From positions 25-7,644 of the forward strand of contig NZ_LMOM01000057.1 in NCBI RefSeq assembly GCF_001424185.1: DNA of 7,620 nucleotides, given 5' to 3'. Under the pieces are notes generated by a model, which was not told the origin of the DNA, did not search any database, and saw only the letters and a list, made by a program, of their open reading frames with translations. How positions within the stretch are numbered: position 1 is the stretch's first letter; the number at the start of each line of letters is the position of its first letter. Source of the DNA: Deinococcus sp. Leaf326 (GTDB taxonomy: Bacteria > Deinococcota > Deinococci > Deinococcales > Deinococcaceae). This document shows, piece after piece, positions 1-5,606 of this stretch. The translations under genes were made by a program, and so were the position numbers.

Positions 1-131
1 CCCACGAGCGTCAATATCTATTATTGAGCGAATTATATTAATAGATGAGTATAAAAATATAAAACATATGGTAAATACATACACTACCCAGAAGAATAAA
101 ATTTCCGATAAAATTCCTTCTTTGGGCAAGA
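1..131. repeat. Terminal direct repeat, copy 1 (circular-contig overlap)
   Basis: These bases are identical to 7490-7620 at the other end of the window. Exact identity ending at the window edge is the usual sign of a circular molecule assembled as a line with an overlap. Removing one copy gives a circle of about 7489 bp and restores an uninterrupted reading frame across the join. The alternative, a linear genome with short direct terminal repeats, is less likely because a gene runs in frame through the join. Confidence 0.93.
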
Positions 132-495
132 AAACTGCCGCTAAAGCAATAAGTATAGATAGTGTCAAAAATATAGACGCGTTATGAAAAGAATCATACA
201 TCTGGGAGTAGTATTTTTTTAAACTACTTTCTCTAAATTCTTTTTTAGGCAGAATTGCAGCCAGTAATGCTATACCCGCGATGACAAATCCAGCCAAAGT
301 AGCTGCTATACCAGAAATTGCTATATAAATATCTTTCCCTACACTAGAAATTGCTAACCTAATATAATTCATGCAGTCTATTCCTAGAGCATAAGAATAT
401 TGCAGAAGTAGAGTTGCGATAATATAGAGGCAAGTATAAATGATTACTCGCTTGACTAATTTTGGACTTGTATCTGGCACCGGAGATGGTGTCAT
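1..495 (-). CDS. Four-helix membrane protein, 5' part of a 189-aa gene split by the linearisation
   Basis: The ATG at 495-493 starts a frame that leaves the window at base 1 and continues at 7489 down to a TAA at 7415-7417, giving 189 residues in total. A good Shine-Dalgarno sequence (AAGGAAG, 510-504) lies 8 nt upstream and overlaps the stop codon of the 316-aa gene, so the two genes are probably translated together. The protein has four hydrophobic segments at about residues 17-38, 57-82, 105-123 and 131-155. The second is rich in Gly and Ala (residues 62-80, GIAATLAGFVIAGIALLAA). A polar tail of about 30 residues with a DDPPPG stretch follows. There is no signal peptide or catalytic motif. 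The bases are AT-rich, as in its partner and unlike the plasmid backbone. I do not recognise the family. A membrane effector or anchor working with the 316-aa protein is an inference from operon structure only. Confidence 0.88.
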   Translation of the reverse strand, partial: MTPSPVPDTSPKLVKRVIIYTCLYIIATLLLQYSYALGIDCMNYIRLAISSVGKDIYIAISGIAATLAGFVIAGIALLAAILPKKEFRESSLKKYYSQMYDSFHNASIFLTLSILIALAAVFLPKEGILSEILFFWVVYVFTICFIFLYSSINIIRSIIDIDARG

Positions 496-508
496 ATTCT
501 AGACTTCC

Positions 509-1459
509 TTAGAGATCTGATTTTATCTTATCATATTCTTGAGCTATTGCTTTTACTACAGCTCTACTATCTACATGCCTACTATCCATTATAGCATCCG
601 GTATATCTATCTGGACGGTAAACTTTTGACTCAAAAGATTAACCTCTTCATCATTTAGTTTAAATTCAGCTAGCTCAACATCAGACATAACAGTACTAGA
701 TGTCTGTGTTCCAAGAAATCTTTTCATACCTTCAAGAATTGTATCCGTGGAGAATCCACCTTTCCTTTTATATTTTTCTAGTCCGATACTGATTCCTATT
801 GATTCAACCCCAGGAATTTTTGATATTGATTTAAGAGCATCATCAACCTCTGGGCCTAAATACTCAGTTCTAGATAGCGCCGTTCTCTTAATTCTAAGTT
901 GAAAGAGCTTAACATCGCCTCTTTTACTAGCTTCTTGGATCTTTTCCACAGCATCTTTTCTAATATGAGCATTTACAGGAAGGGAGACTACGAATTTTGG
1001 CAGCTTACTTCTTATATAATAGGCAAATAAACCAATGTTAGGTGAACTTTTAGTACGCTGATAAATCATATATCCCGTTGCCGTATCTATAAAAAAGTGA
1101 GTTTTTTCAAGCAAGCTCTTCTCTATATCAAGCTGTCCTAAAGTTCCAGTACTTATATCAAATTGATCTGGAAGATTGCGCGATTTTGCGGCCCCTATAA
1201 TTCCCGTAACTATTTTTTCAGCCTTACTATTCTGAAGAACATGCATAAACAGGGGATCGCTATCAAAATCAGTATCACCCAAAAGTATTCTTCCCGTATG
1301 ATCCGCTCTAGCAGGATCAAGTTGTGCTATTTTCGTAAAAACGTCATTGAGGTCGAGAGAGACTGCTGTAGAACCACTAGTTGCAGGAGCACCAAAAGCT
1401 CTAACTTGGTAGACATAGCCACGCTTTTCGGACATACTGAACATATCTAAGCACAACAT
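509..1459 (-). CDS. Soluble protein of unknown family, 316 aa, first gene of the AT-rich two-gene cassette
   Basis: This is a long intact AT-rich frame ending in TAA at 511-509, 13 nt before the start of the four-helix membrane protein. The longest start is ATG at 1459; ATGs at 1444 and 1435 are also possible. None has a clear Shine-Dalgarno sequence, and the 1435 start (MSEKRGYVYQ) looks most natural as an N-terminus. No membrane segment or signal peptide is visible. The sequence reads as a mixed alpha/beta protein. A central stretch, THFFIDTATGYMIYQR (about residues 119-134), is followed by a beta-rich part and then a lysine-rich segment (KRKGG) near residue 235. The C-terminus is charged and helical. 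I see no Walker, HD, PD-(D/E)XK, HEPN or TIR motif. It may sense, regulate or process something for the membrane partner, but this rests on gene order alone. Confidence 0.9.
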   Translation of the reverse strand: MLCLDMFSMSEKRGYVYQVRAFGAPATSGSTAVSLDLNDVFTKIAQLDPARADHTGRILLGDTDFDSDPLFMHVLQNSKAEKIVTGIIGAAKSRNLPDQFDISTGTLGQLDIEKSLLEKTHFFIDTATGYMIYQRTKSSPNIGLFAYYIRSKLPKFVVSLPVNAHIRKDAVEKIQEASKRGDVKLFQLRIKRTALSRTEYLGPEVDDALKSISKIPGVESIGISIGLEKYKRKGGFSTDTILEGMKRFLGTQTSSTVMSDVELAEFKLNDEEVNLLSQKFTVQIDIPDAIMDSRHVDSRAVVKAIAQEYDKIKSDL

Positions 1460-1476
1460 GAGTGTACAAAATGCTC

Positions 1477-1505
1477 AAAATAACTAGACCGTATTACGTC
1501 GTAAA
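1477..1505 (-). promoter_or_regulatory. Possible promoter of the two-gene cassette operon
   Basis: Reading the minus strand, TTTACG (1505-1500) and TATTTT (1482-1477) are separated by exactly 17 bp and each matches 4 of 6 bases of the standard -35 and -10 boxes. Transcription would start near 1470, only about 11 nt before the ATG at 1459 or about 35 nt before the ATG at 1435. This is a by-eye match in AT-rich DNA, where such matches are common. Confidence 0.4.
1494..1504. promoter_or_regulatory. Palindrome overlapping the putative -35 box
   Basis: TTACG-T-CGTAA is a perfect inverted repeat around one central base. It covers the proposed -35 element of the cassette operon, where a repressor site would be expected. 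No cognate protein can be assigned. Confidence 0.4.
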
Positions 1506-1515
1506 CATAATTATG

Positions 1516-1538
1516 ACAAAGCATCTGTAATGCTTTGT
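1516..1538. other. Hairpin, 9-bp stem
   Basis: ACAAAGCAT (1516-1524) pairs perfectly with ATGCTTTGT (1530-1538) around a 5-nt loop. It lies just upstream of the proposed promoter of the 316-aa gene. No clear run of T follows on either strand, so it may be a weak terminator, a boundary structure or a protein site. Confidence 0.5.
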
Positions 1539-1586
1539 AATTTAAGTTGCATATTGATTGAAGATTCCGATTTTCCGCCAATTAGT

Positions 1587-1616
1587 CAAGCTCCTCTCTG
1601 AACAGAGAGGAGCTTG
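1587..1616. terminator. Strong hairpin after the three-gene operon, probable terminator
   Basis: CAAGCTCCTCTCTG (1587-1600) and its exact complement at 1603-1616 form a perfect 14-bp inverted repeat with a tiny loop. It stands about 80 bp beyond the stop of the 156-aa gene and before the promoter region of the cassette operon. Both operons run on the minus strand, so it would insulate one from the other. No T tract follows on either strand, so intrinsic termination is likely but not certain. It lies inside the inverted-repeat-bounded cassette. Confidence 0.6.
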
Positions 1617-1637
1617 CGCGTTGACAAGCAGAAAAAT

Positions 1638-1681
1638 TCAACCGATGATGTTCCTGTTAATTAACGGGCGTACGAGAGTCA
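1638..1681 (-). repeat. Right inverted repeat of the AT-rich cassette
   Basis: Read on the minus strand from 1681 inward, this begins TGACTCTCGTACGCCCGT. It matches 17 of 18 bases of the sequence starting at 7258 on the plus strand. After a divergent stretch about 8 nt shorter than in the other copy, both share ATCATCGG followed by YTGA. The two copies point inward from opposite ends of the AT-rich operon, like transposon ends or paired recombination sites. The outer edge is 13 bp from the stop codon of the 156-aa gene. Confidence 0.75.
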
Positions 1682-1693
1682 TTTCATTCATCG

Positions 1694-2164
1694 CTAGAGC
1701 ATGGGCCGTTGATCATGCTGCGCGATGACAGCACCGGCCAGGGCTACCCACCATGCCGCGTAAGCCTGGGCGATGAGGGCGAGGCGGCCGTGCCGCGTCC
1801 CTGCGTGGGCCTCTGCCACCTCGCCCCAGCGCACAGCCTGGGCGTGCAGATCGGGGATCACGGTCACGTCCGGCATAGGCGTCAGGGTCAGGACCGGGGC
1901 CGCCGTCACCGCCGCTGTCCAGCGCCCGGCCGGGCCGTCCTCCAGGCCGTGTAGGTCAGGGGGCGCGATGTCCTCCAGGGCCGTCGTCAGTGCCCCCAAG
2001 TCATTCCCCCACAACGTCACCGCATTGACCAGTACGGCGCGCAGGCCGGGGGCTAGGGTGTCGTTTGCGGCGACCAGAGCGGCTCGGTTGCGGTCTTGGG
2101 CAACCTGGGCACGGCGGGCCGTCTCCACCTCCAGGGCGCGCAGGCGGCGGGCGGGGCCGGTCAC
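1694..2164 (-). CDS. Hypothetical protein, 156 aa, last gene of the GC-rich operon
   Basis: The start is GTG at 2164-2162, overlapping the TGA of the gene before it (GTGA), which indicates translational coupling. The stop is TAG at 1696-1694. The protein is alanine-rich and mostly helical. Residues 1-35 are a basic, charged helix (RRLRALEVETARRAQ), and a short proline-rich stretch lies near 90-105. A more hydrophobic C-terminal helix carries two adjacent tryptophans (AAWWVALAGAVIAQ, about 136-149), and could be an amphipathic or membrane-associated helix. I do not recognise the family. Its GC content and codon use match the backbone. Confidence 0.8.
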   Translation of the reverse strand: MTGPARRLRALEVETARRAQVAQDRNRAALVAANDTLAPGLRAVLVNAVTLWGNDLGALTTALEDIAPPDLHGLEDGPAGRWTAAVTAAPVLTLTPMPDVTVIPDLHAQAVRWGEVAEAHAGTRHGRLALIAQAYAAWWVALAGAVIAQHDQRPML

Positions 2165-2436
2165 GCTGCCCCCTGGGCGGCCAGCCGGGCCTCCAGAGCG
2201 TCAAGGCGGCCTTGCAGTTCGCCCACTTCTACTACCCGCGCGTAGGCCCCGGCCCCCGTAGAGATGGCGTGTACGGCCTTCAAGGCACGAGCCGGGTCTG
2301 GATCGTCCAGCAGCTCACCGGCACGCTCAAGGGCGGCCCAAAGTAGCCCTTGCAACTGCCCCAGACTGCCCTTTGCGCGATGTGCGCGCCCCTTTTTTCG
2401 CTTTGCCAGACGTGCTTCTACCGGATTTTGATTCAT
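2161..2436 (-). CDS. Possible separate 91-aa gene starting inside the 179-aa frame
   Basis: The ATG at 2436-2434 is preceded by GAGAGGGGGGGGTCC, an unusually strong ribosome-binding sequence 3 nt away. The product would open with a basic segment (residues 9-20, RLAKRKKGRAHR), followed by helices and a leucine-heptad tail. This could be a small nucleic-acid-binding protein or a subunit of a complex, but nothing identifies the family. It shares the frame of the 179-aa protein, so both could be made: one by initiation here and one by read-through. Confidence 0.55.
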   Translation of the reverse strand: MNQNPVEARLAKRKKGRAHRAKGSLGQLQGLLWAALERAGELLDDPDPARALKAVHAISTGAGAYARVVEVGELQGRLDALEARLAAQGAA

Positions 2437-2700
2437 GGACCCCCCCCTCTCTATTGCGGCATGGTCGGGATAGACGGCGATACCCCGCCATTCGAGATCG
2501 GCCAGCACGGCGGCAACCTGGGCGCGCAGGGTGCCCCGACCGCTTAGCCTAGGCAACCGACCGTAGAGGCCCAGGGCAGCCGCACACGCCGCGTACAGGC
2601 CCTTCCACGTCTCCGAGGTCGGGCCGTCTTGGTAACGCCGGGCAGCCGCCTCCAGGGCCAGCTCAACGGCCGTGGGAGTGAGCCCGAGGCGCACCATCAT
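2161..2700 (-). CDS. Hypothetical protein, 179 aa, possibly two genes fused at a G8 tract
   Basis: The ATG at 2700-2698 overlaps the TGA of the 221-aa gene (ATGA), and the TGA at 2163-2161 overlaps the GTG of the next gene. The frame seems to hold two units. Residues 1-86 are a helical, alanine-rich segment. From Met89 (ATG at 2436) a new basic N-terminus (MNQNPVEARLAKRKKGRAHR) leads into a helical region ending in a short coiled coil (LQGRLDALEARLAAQ). The join is at eight G residues that also form a strong Shine-Dalgarno sequence for Met89. With seven G, the first unit would end at a TGA overlapping that ATG, the same overlap seen at the other joints of the operon. The single long frame is what the sequence shows; two separate genes is my preferred reading. 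Function is unknown. Confidence 0.65.
   Translation of the reverse strand: MMVRLGLTPTAVELALEAAARRYQDGPTSETWKGLYAACAAALGLYGRLPRLSGRGTLRAQVAAVLADLEWRGIAVYPDHAAIERGGSMNQNPVEARLAKRKKGRAHRAKGSLGQLQGLLWAALERAGELLDDPDPARALKAVHAISTGAGAYARVVEVGELQGRLDALEARLAAQGAA
2440..2447 (-). other. G8 homopolymer at a gene junction
   Basis: Eight consecutive G on the coding strand lie 3 nt before an internal ATG. A length of 7 would put the upstream frame into a TGA overlapping ATGA, and a length of 8 fuses the frames. Such a tract may slip during replication or transcription, or may be miscounted by a sequencer. Confidence 0.8.
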
Positions 2701-3362
2701 GGCCTAGTGTCCAGCAGCGAGCGGTGCTCGCGGTAACGCCTCTCCATCTCGCCTTCCAGATCGTTCTCGGCAAGCGGCTCAGGCGCCTTCACTTTCTGTT
2801 CCTCCTGGAGTCGGTAGCGTTCCAAGCCAGCAAGGAAGTGTTCATTCTCGGTAACGGTCATCCTGCGGCCAATGCCCGAGGGCTGCCCTCGGAGCTGCGC
2901 CAGGTGTTGCCCGGTCACTCGGCCATGAACGCGCACCCGCTCGGCCTGGAACCTGACATCCGGCCAGGCGGCCACCGCTTCCCGGTAGGCCCGCTCCGTG
3001 ACCTCCAGGCGGCGCAGAGCGTCCAGCTCCAGGCGGTCAAGCTCGGCGCGGCAGGCGTCCAGCTCGGCCAGTAGCTCCCGCTCGCGCTCTTGCCGTGCCA
3101 GTTCCGCCAGCGTGGCCTCCAGGGGTGCCATGCTGGACTTGTGAGCCACCTCATCGGCGCTCGTCTGCTGGTGGGCCTCATTGGCCGCGCGCACATCGGC
3201 CAGAGTCACGCCGTTCTGCTCGGTCGCGTACTGGAGCTGGACCTGAGCAGCCCAGTCATGTGCCGCTTGGGCCTTCCGACTCAGCTCCAGACCTTCCCCG
3301 ACCATGATCTTCAGGCGGTCCTCAACTCGGGTTTTCGTCGTCTCAGTAGGCGTTTTCGTCAT
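2697..3362 (-). CDS. Coiled-coil protein, 221 aa, first gene of the GC-rich operon
   Basis: The frame runs from ATG at 3362-3360 to TGA at 2699-2697, where it overlaps the next gene by ATGA. No clear Shine-Dalgarno sequence precedes the start; the leader from the proposed -10 box would be under 20 nt, so translation with little or no leader is plausible. Residues about 78-130 form a long charged helix with heptad-like leucines (for example ELLAELDACRAELDRLELDA), typical of a coiled coil. Flanking regions are polar and helical. The C-terminus is very acidic/basic (EGEMERRYREHRS). There is one cysteine and no enzyme motif. It may be a structural or DNA-associated accessory protein of the plasmid, but no family is recognised. 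Confidence 0.82.
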   Translation of the reverse strand: MTKTPTETTKTRVEDRLKIMVGEGLELSRKAQAAHDWAAQVQLQYATEQNGVTLADVRAANEAHQQTSADEVAHKSSMAPLEATLAELARQERERELLAELDACRAELDRLELDALRRLEVTERAYREAVAAWPDVRFQAERVRVHGRVTGQHLAQLRGQPSGIGRRMTVTENEHFLAGLERYRLQEEQKVKAPEPLAENDLEGEMERRYREHRSLLDTRP

Positions 3363-3382
3363 GTCACATTCTAAGGCTGCAC

Positions 3383-3394
3383 TTGTCTATACAA
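3383..3394. promoter_or_regulatory. Near-palindrome and -10-like box before the 221-aa gene
   Basis: TTGTCTATACAA is an imperfect inverted repeat 21 bp upstream of the ATG at 3362. On the minus strand it contains TATAGA (3391-3386), a plausible -10 box, but no good -35 is visible. The same motif in the form TTGTCTAGACA occurs before the rep gene at 4646-4656, so it could be a shared operator. Confidence 0.4.
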
Positions 3395-3451
3395 CGTGAG
3401 CTAGACTCTGCTCCTGCATCCATCCATGCAGTCATGTGGGGGTCATAGGGG

Positions 3452-3479
3452 AAGTCGCGCAGCATCCGGCGCGGCTTTT
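3452..3479. terminator. Terminator-like hairpin beyond the rep gene
   Basis: AAGTCGCGC (3452-3460) pairs with GCGCGGCTT (3469-3477), 9 bp with one G-U, around an 8-nt loop. On the plus strand it runs into TTTTCTT, the form of an intrinsic terminator. On the minus strand it follows the rep stop codon by about 11 nt but without a T run. It separates rep from the downstream operon and may act in both directions. Confidence 0.55.
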
Positions 3480-3488
3480 CTTATGCCC

Positions 3489-4613
3489 TCAGCAGGTCGC
3501 CAGAGCAGCGTCGGGGCGCAACCGGGACATGAGCAGCGCACCGAGGTTCCGAATGGGCGCATCCTCGGCCAGATCGGTACGCAGGCGGTCGAGGGCGCAG
3601 GCGAAGCCCTCCAGGCCCCCCACGCGCCCCTCCCAGTGCGCCCTGAGCGCGTCCCAGAGCTTCCCGGCCCACTGTGCCCGGCGCTCGGGTTCTCCGAGAG
3701 CTAAGGCCAGGGCGGTAGCGGTCGCCGTGATCGTCCCAGCTCGGCGGGAATGATGCTCACTGCCCAGGCCGCGCACATCGGCGGCGAGGCTGTCCAGGTC
3801 GCAAGTCTGGGAAATGTCCGGGGTACACCCAACGAGGGGATTTTTAGTGAACTGGACAGCGATTCTTGTTTTTAGGGCTTGATAGGCCGTCTCAGTTTCC
3901 CCCTCTTGGGTAAGTAGTGCGGACATTTCTGCCTTCACGCCCTTTTTGCCGGTGTAGTCGGCCTCAAAGTCCGGTCGCCAGTTATGCGTCCATTCCTCTC
4001 TGCGAATGTAGGGGGCGTGAGCGGGCGTCGAGGTCAGGCCCACTGCCCAGAGCGTGCCGTCCCACATACCCCGTCCAGCGACGTTCTGGGCGTGCGCGCC
4101 ATAGGCGATAAGGCCCACCTCTGCCAGCTCGGCGGCAAGGCGGCGCAGGTGGCGTTCGTCATAGCCCAGGAACACAGCGAGGCCCACGGCGGGTATGTGG
4201 AAGGTCAGGGAATCAGGCAGGACAGCGTATCGCCAGTGTCGTGCCATGTCACCGGATAGCCTGACCAAAAGATCGTGAAGGCGCACGGCACCTCGGCTGA
4301 GCTTCACCCCGGCGCGCAGGGCGGCGGCCGTGGGCAAGGTGGGCAGCGGACGGGACGGGGCAGCCGGAGACGGGGCGGCCAGCACGCGGGCCGGGGCCGT
4401 CTCGGTCGGGCGGGCCGTGAGGCGCTGAGCGGGGCGCTGGGGGGCCTCGGGCTGGAGCTGCGGCCTGAGCGCCTGGGCAACCGGCCGAGGTGCCTCTACG
4501 AGCAGCGGGGCAGCCGGAGCGGGTTGGGGTTGCTCACGGGTGACGATAGAGGCACGGGCGGCGGCGATGATGGCTTCAAGGCGAGTAGGGTTTTTACCTG
4601 TGTACGTCTGCAT
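3489..4613 (-). CDS. Winged-helix replication initiator-like protein, 374 aa
   Basis: The ATG at 4613-4611 is set by a good Shine-Dalgarno sequence (GGAG, 4625-4622) 8 nt upstream. The stop is TGA at 3491-3489. Residues 1-25 are a short helix, and 26-100 are a proline/alanine/glutamine-rich disordered linker. Residues about 103-175 look like a winged helix-turn-helix (VFLGYDERHLRRLAAELAEV is the probable recognition unit, then GLIAYGAHAQN). A tryptophan-containing middle follows (GMWDGTLWAVGLTS, REEWTHNWRPDF). A helical C-terminus (about 315-366) ends in PIRNLGALLMSRLRP, a style seen in helix-turn-helix plasmid replication proteins. No rolling-circle HUH motif is visible, so an iteron- or theta-type initiator is more likely. 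It is the only replication candidate on the molecule and faces away from a hairpin-rich region. The assignment is by architecture and context, and a large regulator is possible. Confidence 0.72.
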   Translation of the reverse strand: MQTYTGKNPTRLEAIIAAARASIVTREQPQPAPAAPLLVEAPRPVAQALRPQLQPEAPQRPAQRLTARPTETAPARVLAAPSPAAPSRPLPTLPTAAALRAGVKLSRGAVRLHDLLVRLSGDMARHWRYAVLPDSLTFHIPAVGLAVFLGYDERHLRRLAAELAEVGLIAYGAHAQNVAGRGMWDGTLWAVGLTSTPAHAPYIRREEWTHNWRPDFEADYTGKKGVKAEMSALLTQEGETETAYQALKTRIAVQFTKNPLVGCTPDISQTCDLDSLAADVRGLGSEHHSRRAGTITATATALALALGEPERRAQWAGKLWDALRAHWEGRVGGLEGFACALDRLRTDLAEDAPIRNLGALLMSRLRPDAALATC

Positions 4614-4646
4614 TTCCGGGTCTCCCCCGGCAGCGACAGTTCCTAT

Positions 4647-4656
4647 TGTCTAGACA
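4647..4656. promoter_or_regulatory. Perfect 10-bp palindrome upstream of rep
   Basis: TGTCTAGACA is a perfect palindrome 34 bp before the rep start. With one extra T on the left it matches 10 of 11 bases of the motif upstream of the 221-aa gene (3383-3393). It may be a regulator site controlling rep. Confidence 0.45.
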
Positions 4657-4662
4657 TCTGTG

Positions 4663-4681
4663 CGTCCAGATCGGCTGGACG
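4663..4681. promoter_or_regulatory. Inverted repeat upstream of rep
   Basis: CGTCCAG (4663-4669) and CTGGACG (4675-4681) pair perfectly around 5 nt. With the adjacent palindrome it places two symmetric sites within 70 bp of the rep start, suitable for autoregulation or for folding in the rep leader RNA. Confidence 0.45.
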
Positions 4682-4755
4682 GAGTAGTCTGTCACTACCT
4701 ACTTGGGTGGGTGGCCGAACATCAAAACTTTCCAGGGCGTTGATGTTCCGCGATT

Positions 4756-4779
4756 GAGGCGCGCTTTCGAGCGCGCCTC
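4756..4779. other. GC-rich hairpin with TTCG loop
   Basis: GAGGCGCGCT (4756-4765) and AGCGCGCCTC (4770-4779) form a perfect 10-bp stem closed by TTCG on the plus strand. This is a very stable tetraloop if transcribed in that direction. No T run follows. It could stop transcripts entering the rep region, or form part of an origin or antisense RNA. Confidence 0.6.
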
Positions 4780-4785
4780 TCGCGT

Positions 4786-4880
4786 TGCTACGTCATAGGT
4801 AGCATTTGTATCTACCGACCGCAAGGCCCCATGCGTAGACACACCTCGTCTACGGCGGTGACCGCGTTTCGCTGCGAAAC
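4786..4880. repeat. Cluster of four inverted repeats, candidate origin structure
   Basis: Four inverted repeats follow one another: TGCTAC/GTAGCA (4786-4804, 7-nt loop), CGTAGAC/GTCTACG (4834-4854, 7-nt loop), GCGGT-G-ACCGC (4855-4865) and GTTTCGC-T-GCGAAAC (4866-4880). The last three abut with no base between them. This density in a gene-free stretch upstream of the likely rep gene is what one expects of a replication origin, a single-strand origin or a structured rep leader. Confidence 0.5.
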
Positions 4881-4894
4881 AGGACCGGGGCGGC

Positions 4895-4924
4895 CGGGCA
4901 CTGGGCAGGGCGGGCACTGGGCAG
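4895..4924. repeat. Short GC-rich tandem repeat
   Basis: CGGGCACTGGGCAG occurs at 4895-4908 and 4911-4924, a 16-bp period. A partial copy (CGGGCACTGGG) is at 4992-5002, and related GGCAGYGGG pieces lie between. They may be degenerate iterons for an initiator, or simple GC-rich drift. Confidence 0.5.
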
Positions 4925-5146
4925 CCTGAGCAGCCGCTAGAGCAGCGGGGCAGTGGGCCGGTCGGGATAGTCGAGAGGGCAGCGGAGCAGTCGGGCACTG
5001 GGGCGGCCTCGCCTCGATTCATTCTCCCTTATCTGTCATATAAACTTTCATATTCTGACGGTGAAACAAGATCGTGTGCCTTTCCCCGTGGGCCAACCTG
5101 AAGATCATCTGCCCCGACCGGCTGCCCAGACTGCCCCGGTGCCCTA

Positions 5147-5593
5147 TCAGTGCTCTAGCGCCAGCACCCCGACGCCTAGCAAGCGCTCTACAGTGTCACG
5201 CCGCACGGCCTCTCCTGACAGGGTGCGCCAGATGGCCTTCCCGTTGGTCACGTCGAGGCGCAGATGGTCGCCCGCTGCCAGGGTCGCCTCAAGCTGCGCG
5301 TAGCGGTCGGGCGACCACCTCAGCTTGTTTCGCAGGGCCTGGGGCACGGTGGGGGCCAGCACTCGCAGGACCGTTACGCCTTCGAGGACTGGGGCCGTGG
5401 CTGAGGCGCTGGGCGCTGCCGTGGGGGCCACGGGCTGCCCACTAAAGGCCTGAGCCAGCAGCTCCCCCACCTCGCCCGCGCTGAGGGTCTTCAAGCGCTC
5501 GTGTACCCACTCTGGGGCGCGTACCCTCACCGGGCGCGACACTTCCCCGCCTTCCAACCGCGTAACGCCGAGACTTTCTGGATGTCCCTTCAT
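5147..5593 (-). CDS. Small putative DNA-binding regulator, 148 aa, paralogue of the 171-aa protein
   Basis: The protein has two domains joined by a Pro/Ala/Ser linker (about 51-70). The N-terminal part (20-50, RPVRVRAPEWVHERLKTLS and following helix) could be a ribbon-helix-helix or small helical domain. The C-terminal part (about 95-146) has beta-like strands, GKAIWR, and then VRRDTVERLLGVGVL, which looks like a helix and wing. Residues 20-50 match residues 25-55 of the 171-aa protein at 12 of 31 positions without gaps, and 130-144 match its 145-159 at 8 of 15. ATG at 5593 gives 148 aa. A GTG at 5542 with GGAAGG 7 nt upstream would give 131 aa and would put all five copies of the upstream repeat outside the coding region. 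Regulation of its own gene through those repeats, or plasmid partition, is inferred. Confidence 0.75.
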   Translation of the reverse strand: MKGHPESLGVTRLEGGEVSRPVRVRAPEWVHERLKTLSAGEVGELLAQAFSGQPVAPTAAPSASATAPVLEGVTVLRVLAPTVPQALRNKLRWSPDRYAQLEATLAAGDHLRLDVTNGKAIWRTLSGEAVRRDTVERLLGVGVLALEH

Positions 5594-5606
5594 GGCCTCA
5601 TGGTAC

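Larger units (their letters stand above)
1..1681. mobile_element. AT-rich cargo cassette bounded by inverted repeats, right part
   Basis: On the circle this cassette runs from 7258 through the junction to 1681, about 1.9 kb. It holds the 316-aa and 189-aa genes, two hairpins and a promoter. The low GC content of its genes, against the very GC-rich operon that begins at 1694, and the inverted repeats at both ends suggest that it arrived as a unit. It encodes no transposase or recombinase, so any movement would need an enzyme from elsewhere. No target-site duplication is obvious. The left part is 7258-7489. Confidence 0.55.
4614..5146. other. 533-bp gene-free region, candidate replication origin and rep control region
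   Basis: I accept no gene here. From left to right it holds the rep ribosome-binding site, a palindrome and an inverted repeat near rep, the TTCG hairpin, the cluster of four inverted repeats, the GC-rich tandem repeats, and an AT-rich stretch at about 5014-5058 (containing TGTCATATAAACTTTCATATTC). An AT-rich segment beside repeats next to a rep gene is the classic layout of a theta origin, with the AT-rich part as the melting site. Origin function is inferred. Confidence 0.5.

Noticed and set aside
1..1459. Assignment of the cassette pair to the Kiwa defence system (KwaA four-helix membrane protein plus KwaB of about 315 aa)
   Set aside because: The sizes and membrane topology are similar, but the gene order is reversed and I cannot see features of the KwaB domain (DUF4868) in the 316-aa protein. 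Size alone does not justify the name; a profile search would decide.
1773..2261. 162-codon plus-strand frame opposite the 156-aa gene
   Set aside because: It is an Arg/Ala/Pro-rich shadow typical of GC-rich DNA. The minus-strand genes have overlaps and a coherent operon structure.
3489..4613. Rolling-circle (HUH) initiator
   Set aside because: No HUH pair or catalytic tyrosine motif is visible. The recognisable part is a winged helix-turn-helix.
4699..5022. 107-codon minus-strand frame upstream of rep, with AAGGGAG one base before the ATG
   Set aside because: The ribosome-binding spacing is wrong, the product is a low-complexity mix of Pro, Ser, Arg and Cys, and the frame runs through all the inverted and tandem repeats. 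It is better read as non-coding DNA.
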